The translations under genes were made by a program, and so were the position numbers. Source: Volvox africanus (taxonomy: Eukaryota; Chlorophyta; Chlorophyceae; Chlamydomonadales; Volvocaceae). Taken from it: DNA of 64,000 nt. The notes below the pieces were generated by a model that was not told the origin of the DNA, ran no database searches, and saw only the letters and a list, made by a program, of their open reading frames with translations. Position 1 is the first letter of the stretch, and each line of letters opens with the position of its first letter. This document shows, in pieces, positions 30,443 to 41,604 of this stretch. The stretch covers positions 6,612,001 to 6,676,000 of the forward strand of contig BSDZ01000004.1 in assembly GCA_030268105.1 (NCBI GenBank), given 5' to 3'.

Positions 30443-30626
30443 AAAGGGGGAATAACAGGCCGGGATGACTCTGGGGTGACTGGACAGTACGCAGCGTCTA
30501 ATTACGCACTCTCGCCTGTTTAAATATGGAAAATGAAAATTACCTTGCTGCTGAGTTGAATTATTGAACGATCCAATGGATGCACGAAATGTCGGTAGAT
30601 AGCAATACAAGGGATTGCTGGTTTCG

Positions 30627-30628
<2 letters not shown>

Positions 30629-30657
<29 letters not shown>
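30629..30657. repeat. (AT)n dinucleotide run
   Basis: A pure AT dinucleotide run of about 29 bp, located just 3' of the FANCD2 stop codon and immediately upstream of a TGTAA. Confidence 0.95.
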
Positions 30658-30659
<2 letters not shown>

Positions 30660-30666
30660 AGGCAAA

Positions 30667-30671
30667 TGTAA
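30667..30671 (+). terminator. candidate TGTAA polyadenylation signal of FANCD2
   Basis: TGTAA is the usual chlorophyte polyadenylation signal. This copy lies 225 bp after the FANCD2 stop at 30442. A second TGTAA lies at 30771-30775, so which one is used is open. Confidence 0.4.
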
Positions 30672-32468
30672 GCTGGCGAACACACCAAGCGAGATGTTGA
30701 GAGGGGCAGGGGAAAGGGGCAGGGGAAAGTGAGGCGTGAGGATGATGGTGCACAGTGGTAACAAAGCAAGTGTAACCACGGATTTACCCCGGTGAAATAG
30801 AGCCCTCTGGGATATTGATAGACGACAGTTAATGCCCCCGGGCGTGATAATTTGCTGTGTAGTGTGGGCAGTCACTGACTTGTCATATGACTCACCCCAC
30901 ATAAGCATTTGGACCCAGTATAGAGAGTAAATTGAGGTTGATGGGGACTGCTGCAATGTACAATCGACTTGTGCCCCCGTGATCAGGAGCATGCTTAAGG
31001 GACTTTTTCCATAGCATGCTATGTTACTGAAACATATTCATTCTTTTGGGGAAACGTGGGGTAACGTGAGTCGTTGCTTCAACGTGTCGTCACGGATAAC
31101 GTGATGTCGAAGGAGGTAATAATTAACCCTAAGATTCCATGGACCTTCCTTATGACATCAAACGGTAATCGCATACGTCAACCTTGTAAAAGGTTTTTGC
31201 GGGACGCGACTATAAACTCGAAGACCTTATTGCAGGTAGTTTCCTGCTACAAAACTCGCAACATTGATGAACCGCGTAAACAAGTCGCAGTCAAACTTAG
31301 CAGAAAGTAGCACCGATCACACAGAGACGAAAAGCTAAATGCACATATTAGTATCAACATCTGTTGGCCGATCTCTGCGCGCCGGGCATCGTGTCCGCTG
31401 GGCGCGACCTGCCATAGAATGAGGGCCGGAATGCTCTGTATTCAACTGCATACGCTCCTTGGTTTTTATGTCGAGCTATGGAAAATTAAAACCGGCGAAG
31501 AACGAACGAGCTAACCACCAGGCTGTGTAGTACTCGCGTGTCTACAGTAAACGTAAGTTTCTGTTGAAGCCTTAAGTTGTAGTATTGACAACGGACAAAA
31601 GATGGCCATGTTGCTTTGAGAGCAGTTCAAGGACGCTCAGGGGGCGTTGCAACATGGTGGCGTTACGGTCTAGCTGTACCCTGGCTCCAACTGTCCACTC
31701 TGCAATCGTCCAAGTCGTCTTCGTTGATAACATTCGTATATCAACAAGATTCGCTCAGCATTCGTTCGGAAGTCTACATACGCCATCAGCCATATTACGT
31801 TCCATGTCAGCATCACAAACCAATCCTCAACGCCGGGGCCCGGTCAAGACTGGGCGGCAGGTGGACCGTCACCACTCAGTAAACCAAAGAGCCGTCACCA
31901 CTCAGTAATCCAATCGCTGTAAAGCCGTATGCGATGACTATAGCTGCCTCATCATGGAGTTGCCATGCGGGCAGATTTGACCAAAGAAGGGGGCTGCGAC
32001 GGCCCCATGGGTTGGTGCGGCCCCCCGATAATGATTGGCCGCCTTATCTATGTGCACGAGAAGTCCAAACCAACCCCAAATTAGAAACTTTGTGATACCT
32101 GAAGTGTTAAGGTTTCCCGTTATGACATGACTTCTACGGCGAGGATGCGGAATTAACTGGGCATCGCTGGCATGCAAAGCTTATCGCATAAGGAGCCATA
32201 AAAACATAATTCAGTAATATATTTGCAGTTCAATCGCCAGTACCAATGCAGTTGTCGCGCAAACCTGTGCACTTACGAAATAAAAACTATGATGACAATC
32301 TCTTACCTATCATCTTCTAACGCAGTGGATGTCACGACTCATGCCAAAGGAATGCTTAATGAATAAGGCGTAATTGGAGAAGACTGACTCGAGGCACCGT
32401 GCCTTGACAGGACAGGACCTGGGATAAAGCTCTAATCAAGCATCAATTACCTAAGTTATAAAGGTGAA
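30672..32468. other. intergenic stretch, no recognised gene
   Basis: About 1.8 kb between FANCD2 and the nuclease-like gene, AT-richer than the FANCD2 exons. Only short open frames with no family signature were seen (for example 31585-31908). It should contain the promoter of the downstream gene. Confidence 0.55.
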
Positions 32469-34030
32469 ATGGCCGATGGAACGGCACCAGCGACAACAGC
32501 AGGTGACTGGCGGTCGATCGGCGCAAGGATGTTGCGTTGGATGGCATCAATCCAAGGACCTGATACCTCCAGCATTGTACACTCTTATGAAGCTACATGT
32601 GTGGCCGCAAGCGCGACAGCGTGGTCTCTTCTAAGGCGGGACATTGCAAATAGCGTAGAGCAAATCCGAATTTTGGACGATGCTATCCGCAAAGTGCAGA
32701 GCATCCTGGATCAGCATGCGACGGCGCCGCTCCGCATCGTGCGCGGTTTGGCGGCCGAGGTTCACCACATCGCCACTTTCAACCTCAACGCCGTCAAGAA
32801 GGGTTCGACCTTGCGGTGAGCACCTGAGAAACACTTGCCCCATACCCAGGAATAATGGTGGTACATATCTAAAACTGTATATTCTGCATACATTAACACT
32901 GAGCACAGCCGTCCTGGATTTGCATTAAGAGCCCCAGACATTACCTGCGATTGTCTCATACTGCATTATACGGTCCTGCCACACTGCTCATCTACCCCAA
33001 TGGCATCCTCATCGTTTCCGTCTTAATCAACCTGCCCACTTACAAAAGTTCAACATCCCATATTGAAAATCTCAAAACTCATCTGTGCTATCACTGAGTC
33101 AGGCTGCAAAGCATCATGTCGCCTTTGCTACATGGCAATTTATATCACTATTGTACGATCGTACGATTACCGCCGTTTTTACGATTACGCAGAGCAATGA
33201 GCGGCGACATTAGCAGCCACTTTGATATCCACATCCACGATACCAAGTCTGGTGACGTCCTCACACGTGCCCAATGCAAATACTATAGCAAGGCTAAGGT
33301 CCTGCGGAGGGCCCTTCGCGACAGCCGGTACGATGGCATGCAGAAAATTGTACCCGCTGACCGACCCGTTCCGGGGGCCTCTCCCCAATTGACGGGCCCC
33401 GGCGGCGTCCGCAGTGTCCCCCTCTCCCTGGAGCAAGGCGACCGACTCGCTCTACAACCGACCCAGCACTTCGCAGCACTCCGGCCAAATGCGATTACAC
33501 AAATGCTCCGAAACTGCGCCTTGGGCGCTGCAGCGGGCATCGCCGTCGGTGCGGCGGCGGCAGCTGTCCTCCGCACCGTGACCGTGACGGCACTGGAGAG
33601 ATTGGATAAGGATATAGATAAGCCCCATGTGGGTTCAGCGGCCGCTGCTACATGCTGTATCGCAGAGAGCGCCATGCTCGGTGCGGCCGCCGGGGCCTTG
33701 GGAGCTGCCGCCAGCACCTTGACCAGCAGTGCCATGCTGGGCGCCGTATCCGCGGGGACTTTGGGCACATTGTACAGCGTATGGACATGCAACGGCAGTC
33801 CAGGGGCACGGGTAAAGGAGGCGGTCGTGGGGGCTGCAGGCGTGGCGGGAGGGCAAATCGCAGTCGCAGTCTGCACCATGGTGCCCTTGCCGGTGGCTGC
33901 ACCGGTGTCGCTGTTTGTGTACCCGGCGGCGGCATACCTGACCAGCTGCGCGGCGCATCAACTGGCCTTAGGGGTGTGGAATGAGGTGGTGAAAACGCTA
34001 GAGGGCGCTGCTGCTGCAAGTCCTTCTTGA
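32469..34030 (+). CDS. nuclease-like (D...QxK) domain plus Gly/Ala-rich hydrophobic domain protein, unknown family
   Basis: Two exons, 32469-32815 and 33193-34030, join in phase (CG/GTGAGC ... GCAG/A) to give 394 residues; the ATG at 32469 opens the frame. I do not recognise a named family. The N-terminal third is helical with a conserved-looking EVHHIATFNLNAVKKGS segment (Glu97, His99). Then come FDIHIHDTKSGDV and AQCKYY, with Asp127, Gln143 and Lys145. The Asp...Gln-x-Lys spacing on predicted strands resembles the PD-(D/E)XK nuclease core (Mrr-like QxK variant). A YDGMQKIVPADRP segment follows. From memory, similar TFN...AxKG...KYY...KIVPADQ layouts occur in bacterial proteins, but no search was run. 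Residues from about 210 to the end are Ala/Gly-rich and hydrophobic with glycine-zipper-like spacing, so membrane insertion is plausible. The lack of sequence like its neighbours and the single intron suggest transfer or fast evolution. Nuclease activity is inference only. Confidence 0.72.
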
Positions 34031-37000
34031 GCGCTGGCTTCATTCACATTGGGATGGGACCGTATTTACATTCGCTCAAGGAAAGGTTTTACCGAAATGC
34101 TTATTGCAGCAGCGGCAGCAGCGTGGCTCGGAGCTCTAGGAGGGAAGAAGGACATGCCCAGGAGAGGGAGGAACGTAGCCCAAAGCTACCCAGGACAGCC
34201 ACATGACAGACCAGACAGCCAGGCGGAGGAGAGACCAGAGGGCGCGCCGTACTAGGCTCCGCCAGTAGTTGGGCCGGCATGGATGCAGCCCGCATGCACA
34301 ATTATCGTGTGGGTACGCAGCCTGTCGGTCCGGTGGTTAGTTCTCCCGCAGGTGTTGGTGAATGCTGATCCGGCAGCCAGATCTCGGAGGACGCAACGGT
34401 GTGTCACCGAGAGGAGCAGGATGCTGTTTGCCTTTTCTTTTCTTAATTTGCTTTCTTTGTCATTTTCTCAATAACGGGGATTGCTGACCTTCTACGCTAT
34501 CTCCTTGGCTGTGTGGTTTGCCAGGGTACTCTCTTTCTTCGTCTTTAGCATGTTTAAGATCTCATTGCTTCGCTTTGCTTTGCAGTTTCTTCGTTGCGGT
34601 TCGTTGCGGTTGCGGTTCGTTGCGGTTGCAGATGAGAATGTCGGTTGATGATGGAAGGTATTGAAAAGAAATACCCTCCGGACAGTGGACTGAGATGTGA
34701 TGATTCCAAACTTTGCATCGTCAACTGCCAAAAGTCCGCAAGAAGAACTTTTCAGGAATTGTACAGCTCAGTGCTCAGTGCTCAGTGCTGGGGAGGGACC
34801 TGATGTCGGTTTCTTCTAGCTGAAGGTCTGTGGATTATGTTTCAGCGAACTGAGCATCCAGTCAGTGTCTTGGCCGATCAGTGAGAGTCCAACTCCACCA
34901 CTTCTTTACAGGTATATATGCAGCAGACGTACACGCAACCCCCTGGAGGACGTCTGTTGTATATATGTTGGGTATTGTGTAGAAGGTTCGTACAGTTAAG
35001 TAGGTAGTTGGATAACTGGATAGATGTACAATGAAGTACGGCAATGAAGTACGCTAGCTGGCAAGTAGGACCTCCGAAGGCAGAAGGAGCTTTGCGTTTC
35101 CGCACTAACTACGTGTTTGGTTGGTAATTGAGGCAACACCGCGTTTTCCCCTCGTTGAAATATGGGGTTTCGGCCCACGTCTCGCTCGCAGTGCCTTGGC
35201 GTTTGGTCGGACTGTTGGATGGATGGACGGACGGACGGACGGACGAACCAGGTCTGTGTCTTGTTTTTTGGCGGCGCACACGGGTGTGTTTTATGACCAG
35301 TACCGCGGCTACATACAGGCCGGGTATTCATGACCACGATTTTACATACTTTCTGCTAACTGTTTAAGAGGCAAGTGAATCAACAGCCCAGGTCACCTCT
35401 AAGCCGGGAACAGCTCAGCACGCATGGCTCAGCCCGCCGCCCGTATCCGGGCGTCCTCCGGCCGGACGAGCAGCCAGGTGGGTCATACTCGCTAGCGAGA
35501 GGGGTCCGGGATCACCACAAAGACAAGGGCTAGGTGAGTGTCCCTGTGCATATCTCTGTTTCTGGATTTGCTCGTAGTGAGACTGTTACACCGTGTGGCC
35601 ACGGGGCCCTCATGCAGAAGACCCAAAAGGCCAAACAACGTGCCTTTCGCACGACTGCCCGACAACAGCATTCGTGAAGTAGAGATCCGTTAAAGTACCC
35701 CCAAGCTAGTGCGACGGTCTGATGAACTCCTGTGTCCTCCTGTAAATGCCTGACAAACACGCACGCAAGATATTGTACAGACCTTCGACAAAAGGCAAAA
35801 GTAATAATGACTAACAAGCATTAATAGAAGGGTATTAAACCATACACACTGCTCTAAAATAGTGAAAACGCTACTAGTCGTACCAATCGTACCCATTAAG
35901 GCTACCCGTACGATAATCTTGGCGGATATTAGCTCAACTCCGACCTTTTGTCAACGGAAAGAATTGAACCCCTCGAAGCTAAAACTCGAGTCACGGAGGT
36001 GAGCATATGAGGATATCTAATATTCAAACAAGCAATCCGTGGCCATCGACAACTTATTTCAAATTCGACTGCCTTTCCAAAACGCTTTTCATTGCAGCGG
36101 TGTGCAGCCATCTTAATCACATGTTCAAGTGCTGTTACTTTTTTGAAAGTAATCCCTGACTTCGGCGGAGTTCCAAACTCCACATCTGTTGTTGTACCGC
36201 ACCCTTGCAAATTTTGAGCAATCACGACACAAGGGTCGTACCGGAAACTGTTCGTAACCGAATCGTAGCAACGGACAACAAGCGACCTGCACGAATGCGC
36301 ACACAAGGACACAGCCCTTGTAAATGTTTATCTGAAGTTACCCAAAGCGGAAAGTGCCAATACAGTATTGCCGGCAGCTCCGTTTTGTGCTGTCTGATAC
36401 GCAGCATCCAACGCCCTTTCCTGGAGCACAATCTGTCGGCCTCTAACGACTGCCTATAACCAAACATTTCCTGTTTCTTTTTCTATCAACGTCCTCTCTG
36501 GACTCAAAATTTTTCGCTGTACATAATCGTCTATGATGTACTGCACGCGCGCCTTTGCTTCCCGCCGGCCGTCCTTCTAAAAGGCCTTGTGGCTGGCCCT
36601 GTCATCACCGTAAAGCCACTACCACCAGCGACAGTTCGCAAACAGCTCCTAAGCTTCGTTGCACATTAGTCTCGCTGCGCACAAACGAATTCCGTGCATC
36701 AACCAACCAAACGCGCCTGCCGCAAGGGACCCATGGTCCTGACCGAGTAAAGAACACTGTATCTTATTCCATCTAGCATTTCCCCTGGGCCCCTGTACTT
36801 CTTCGGCCACGGCGCTATCCCAAGCAGCCACAAGCCTCTCAAGACCTGAAGTGACCACAAGCCTTTGTGAGGCTTTTCTTGGGCCTGGCCTCTTCCAAGT
36901 CCTGGCCTCTTCCAAGGCCTGCCCGCACCAAACCCTTTCCTGTCCTGAAAGGCCTAGAGCCGGAAAACCCAAGAGCTCGAGAGTCCATAACTCCCCGTGC

Positions 37001-39590
37001 GCACAATACTGAAATACGTTGTCGTCTCTCCGTAACCAGCAGGCACATACAAGCCGTCCTATCTGTCTACAAATGCAAAATCACAGTTGGTCGTGCAAAC
37101 ACCGGTACACACCGCCGCCGCTGCCGCCGATACATGCATTTCATCTCCCCGAAAGATGCCACACAAACAACTTAACGCCACCGGCGGCGGAAACTAACGA
37201 TGGTGTTAAGACACCACAACATCGCTCGAACAGCTATGACCGACGCGTTGCAGTTCATCCGCAGGCCTTATGGCGGAGGGTCTATTGGGCGCAGAACCTG
37301 AATCTATCGGCTAGGACCCTTGAGAGGCTAAAATACGGACCCCTAACCCCAGACCCCGGTCATGCATACGATGGCCCATGCGCGGTTTTCGAGGGTCAGA
37401 ATTGTTTTGCATGTGATGCTCTGCGCAACAGAACCGACGGACGTCAGAGAGCTTCCAAGTAGGGTCAGCAAAGAAAAACGTTAAGCGTTAACAAAACACA
37501 GCTGCAGGGTGATATCTCGCGGGACGGCAAGGAACGGCCGTCCGAAACTGCCCGCAAGGCCCCACCGCTTCCGCTTCGCACCTTACCGCCCCATGAACGA
37601 TCAACTTAAGCCCTCTTCCCGAGTTAGCGCGCGATCGGCACCTAAAACAATTTCCGAATCGGGAGCGTAAGGAGCATCGAAACCCTACGGACGCGAACGC
37701 GACAGGGACAATCAGCGGCGGCCCAAGATAGGGGAAAGTTCAATGCTGCCGGCCGTCCTCCTAAAGATCTTCCTCAACGCGATTGTATAACGATGTCCAC
37801 AGAGCGTGCAGAGCTATCACACCCAATAAAACGCGGCACGCAAACAGGTCCCAGGTCCCACGTCCCAGGAAGTCAAGGGGAGGGCTGAAAGATCAGTTAA
37901 AGATTCAACCAGAATCGTGACAAATATTCCCACAGACCGTATGTGAATGTAGATGTGCATGCATGATCACAAGCAACCATAATTGTCAGGTGCTACGTAA
38001 CGCGCGAAGCGTCCTCGTCCTCGCTTGTCGCGGAAGGAATGAACCGCAAAGTAAGGTTTGGGGATGGAGTTTATAAACCGGACTTTTCAAACTACTAGTG
38101 GGCATCACCCAAAGTCTTTGACAGCCCGCGCTTTTGAAAGGTATAGAATAAAAATCATAACGTAGAAACCTCATATAACACCAGGGAGTTATATTATTTT
38201 GTGAAGATGATGACTGAAATATAAGTGATCCAATATCCATCCCAATATAGCACCTTACACCTTACACCTTCATGCATGTATCGACGACAATTCATGAGCT
38301 GCATTTTGCACAATAATATAATGGCCACCCCAGTGGACAATCCCATCCGCCCCTCCGAACTCCATCATCCGGCTGGGGAATACATGGCTTGCTTGGCAAG
38401 ATGCTGAGCTGCCATGCGGCATTGTACCACAGCCGTCAAGTATCATATCCGCAGCCATCGAACGCGTTCCAATCAATCTATCCATGACCATGACCACGAC
38501 CATGCATGGATTTAACTCCCATCGACACTTCAACATGCCGCCATGATCCCAGCGTGGCAGTGGAGGAAAGCAAGATAACGATGGAGTGAAAGATAAAAGG
38601 TGGTGATAAGGGGTGTGTGTGGGTGTGGGTGTATGTGTGTAAAAGTATGTCTCACACAATTCAGCCGTAAAAGAGTCGGCGGCAAAGGTCGGCAGCGGCA
38701 TGTGAAAGGAAAGGAGGGCTGCTTTCGAGGGTATTGTGCCTGCCTGCCTGTTCAAGGGTATTTTCGTCAACCCAGACGATTCGAAGGGCGAAAAATTCCG
38801 GTGCCCCCCTCCTAGCGATCTTGGAGGATCTTTTACCAGCCAAGCAAGAAATCAGAGAAATCTACCAACGTACATACCAGCCACAAATTGGTGCATGCAT
38901 GCATTACATATCTGCTACACATGCGACCTCTTGCATCCATGCCATCATGTCCACCCCGCATTTATATGTTCTCGCTCCTTAAGTGTTGTTTTCGGAGCCA
39001 AGCAAGACTGACGTACGGACTCGTCATATATATCCTCATGCATGCAATGTATGATAACTGATAGATCTCTTCCAAATAGCCCGAGGAGTCGCTGCACAAT
39101 TCATGGCGACGCACGCGCGCGTTTTGATAATCATTTTAAGAACGATGCATACAAAATCAAGCAAAGTGTATGTATCTATCCAAGTCCCCAGATAAACACG
39201 GAATGGCAACGCAGCGCGCAGGCAACCGGATAGAAGAGATAGATGGGACATTAAATGTACAGAGCGAATGACATATACGCATGACAACACTTTGTCCAAG
39301 CAACTAAAAACGACGAGTTCTAACTACTAACGGATCAAAGGCCAACCGCACGCAAAAGACATTTCTCTTATGGCCCCACAGACTGGCCCCCATGTGCGCC
39401 ATTAGTTTACTTCTCCTCAACATCTGTGCGACCCAACATTCAAAGTTTATGTCGACCCACTGCAGTACATGCTGCCGTACTTATATCCATGCACGCCACC
39501 CAAGGTTTTAAACTTCATCAACAGCGGTACGCTCCGCGCAACCCCGTTTCCCCCTTCCCCCCTCCCTTTTGGCTTTATCACCCTCCCTCA
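34031..39590. other. 5.6-kb stretch with no recognised gene
   Basis: Lies between the convergent 3' ends of the nuclease-like gene and the RWP-RK gene. It contains simple repeats (GGAC tetramers near 35220, CTCAGTG heptamers near 34770, GGTTCGTTGC units near 34600). A CCTGGCCTCTTCCAAG segment is duplicated near 36890-36920. Open frames of 60 to 170 codons occur on both strands, but none carries a motif or splice-supported partner that I recognise. Degraded mobile elements or non-coding transcripts cannot be excluded. Confidence 0.5.
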
Positions 39591-41553
39591 TCAGTTGCCC
39601 CATCCGCCATCCGCTGCTGCGCCTTCGGTAACACCGGCTGACGGTCGGTGACCAGCCATCTGCAGCTTCAGTTCTGCCACCTGGGCCCTATGTTCTGCCA
39701 CCTGAACCCGCAGTTCCAGCAACTGCACCTGGTGACGTGAATCCTTCAGCTGGACCGATAGCTCCGAAACCTGCCCTGCCAGCGCAGCGAGTGTCTCCTC
39801 AAGCTTCTCCTGTTCCTGCTGCTTCTTCTGAAGCTGCTGCCCGAGCTCCTGCTTCAGCGACTCCGACTGAGGCTGAGGCTGTTGCTGAGCCTGAGGATGG
39901 AGGGGACCGCTCTGAGGCTCGGATGGCATCAGCAGCTCCGAAACCGCCCTTCGGGACTCTGCGGGAAGGAGCTTCTGCAGGTCATGCAGCAACAGCGCCG
40001 GCAACGCCGCGGAATGGGTCGGCTGGGGCGCTCCAGGGTGGGCGCGCAATGGACTGCGGCGGCCGCCACCTGCTGCCGCTGCCAATTGTAGCTGCCCAGC
40101 GACGGTGGTGGCGATGGTGGCGGTGGTAGTGATGGCGGAGGCGGCAGCAGCGGCCGGTGGTGAAGGCGGCGACGGCCGACCCACGGTCGCGGATACTGGC
40201 GGGAGGCATGGGTTGACGGGAGATTGCGGCGACGGCAATGGGGGTGACGATGGCGGCTGCGCCGTCACCGTCGCCGCCGCCGTCGCCGTCGCCAGCTCAG
40301 CCGGCTGTTTCCTGAAATAGGCGGAGGAAGCGGCGGCCGCGGCCACCATTTCGATGCGCTGTAATTGATGTGGTAACGCGTGGCTCTTCTGCCGCTCCTG
40401 GGCTTTTTTAGCTAGGGGTTCGGACGATTCCGGGGACCCATCGGCTCCGAAACCACTGGCGGCAGCCTGCGCGCGCATCTGACCGACGAAGGACGCCAAA
40501 TCGCCGGCGCCGGCGATGTGCATCGCCCGTGTTAGCCGAGCCATCTGAAATTCGTCAAGGTGCATTGATGGTGGCGGCGCCGCCGCCGCCGGTGATTCCG
40601 TGACAGGCTCCCTCGGCTGTCTGCAGAGCGATGATCCCTGCTGCTGCTGCTGCGGCGGCTGTAATGGAAAGTGCCACGATGGCAATCCAGGTTGTCCCCC
40701 CGGCTGCTGCTGCTGCTGCTGCTGCGTTGCGGGAACATCTGGCGGGAGAATAGGTGATGACGGCGCGGACGGGGAGGATTGCGACGGCTGCCGCCGACGT
40801 GGCGGCTCCGCATCTGAGGTGGCGAAAGCCAACGCACCGTAAAAATCAGCAGTGGCGGCGATGGCGGCGCCGCCGCTGCCGCCGTAAGGACGAAAGGACG
40901 ACGGCTGCGCCGGTGAAGTACTGGCGGCCACCACCGCCCCGGTCACCGCTGGCGGCGCCGAGGACAAAGGCGGCGATGACGGGCCGTATCCATATGGGGA
41001 GCGTGGCCTTGGTACGATGGACCATTGCGGTGCCTCTGCCTCCGCCGCCGCCGCCGCTGACGGTGACGCCCGAGGTACCACCCGAGGCAAGTGTCCCGCT
41101 GCGTCAGCAGCGCCGCTGCCGTCGCCGCTGCTGTGGCTGCCGTCACCGCCGGCGATGTAAACACCTCGCGGGGAGGGTTGTCGACCATCCCCAGCTGCCA
41201 CAGCTGCATCCGCAAGCGCATCCAAGCTCGGGGGGTTATTGTATGCGGGAAACGCCGGGGCGGCGGCGCCAACAGAAATCCGCGCCGCGGCGTTCCCGCT
41301 GACGCCAACCATCCCACTACTGTTTCCAAACTTGATCCGGATTCGCTTCAACGAAACTGCCGATGCCGTGGGTTCCGGAGCCCAGTCAGTGCCGTCGCCT
41401 TTGTCAGCCTTGACGGAGCCAGCGGTGGCGGCGCCGCCACCAGCACCATCAGCGTGCGTAGACGCGTCCTCTGTCCCGTGTTGTTGATGCGCGAGGAGCT
41501 TCTCAGCCTGCACCCACGAGGAACTGCCGGTGTGCTGCAGCCGATGGCCATTA

Positions 41554-41604
<51 letters not shown>

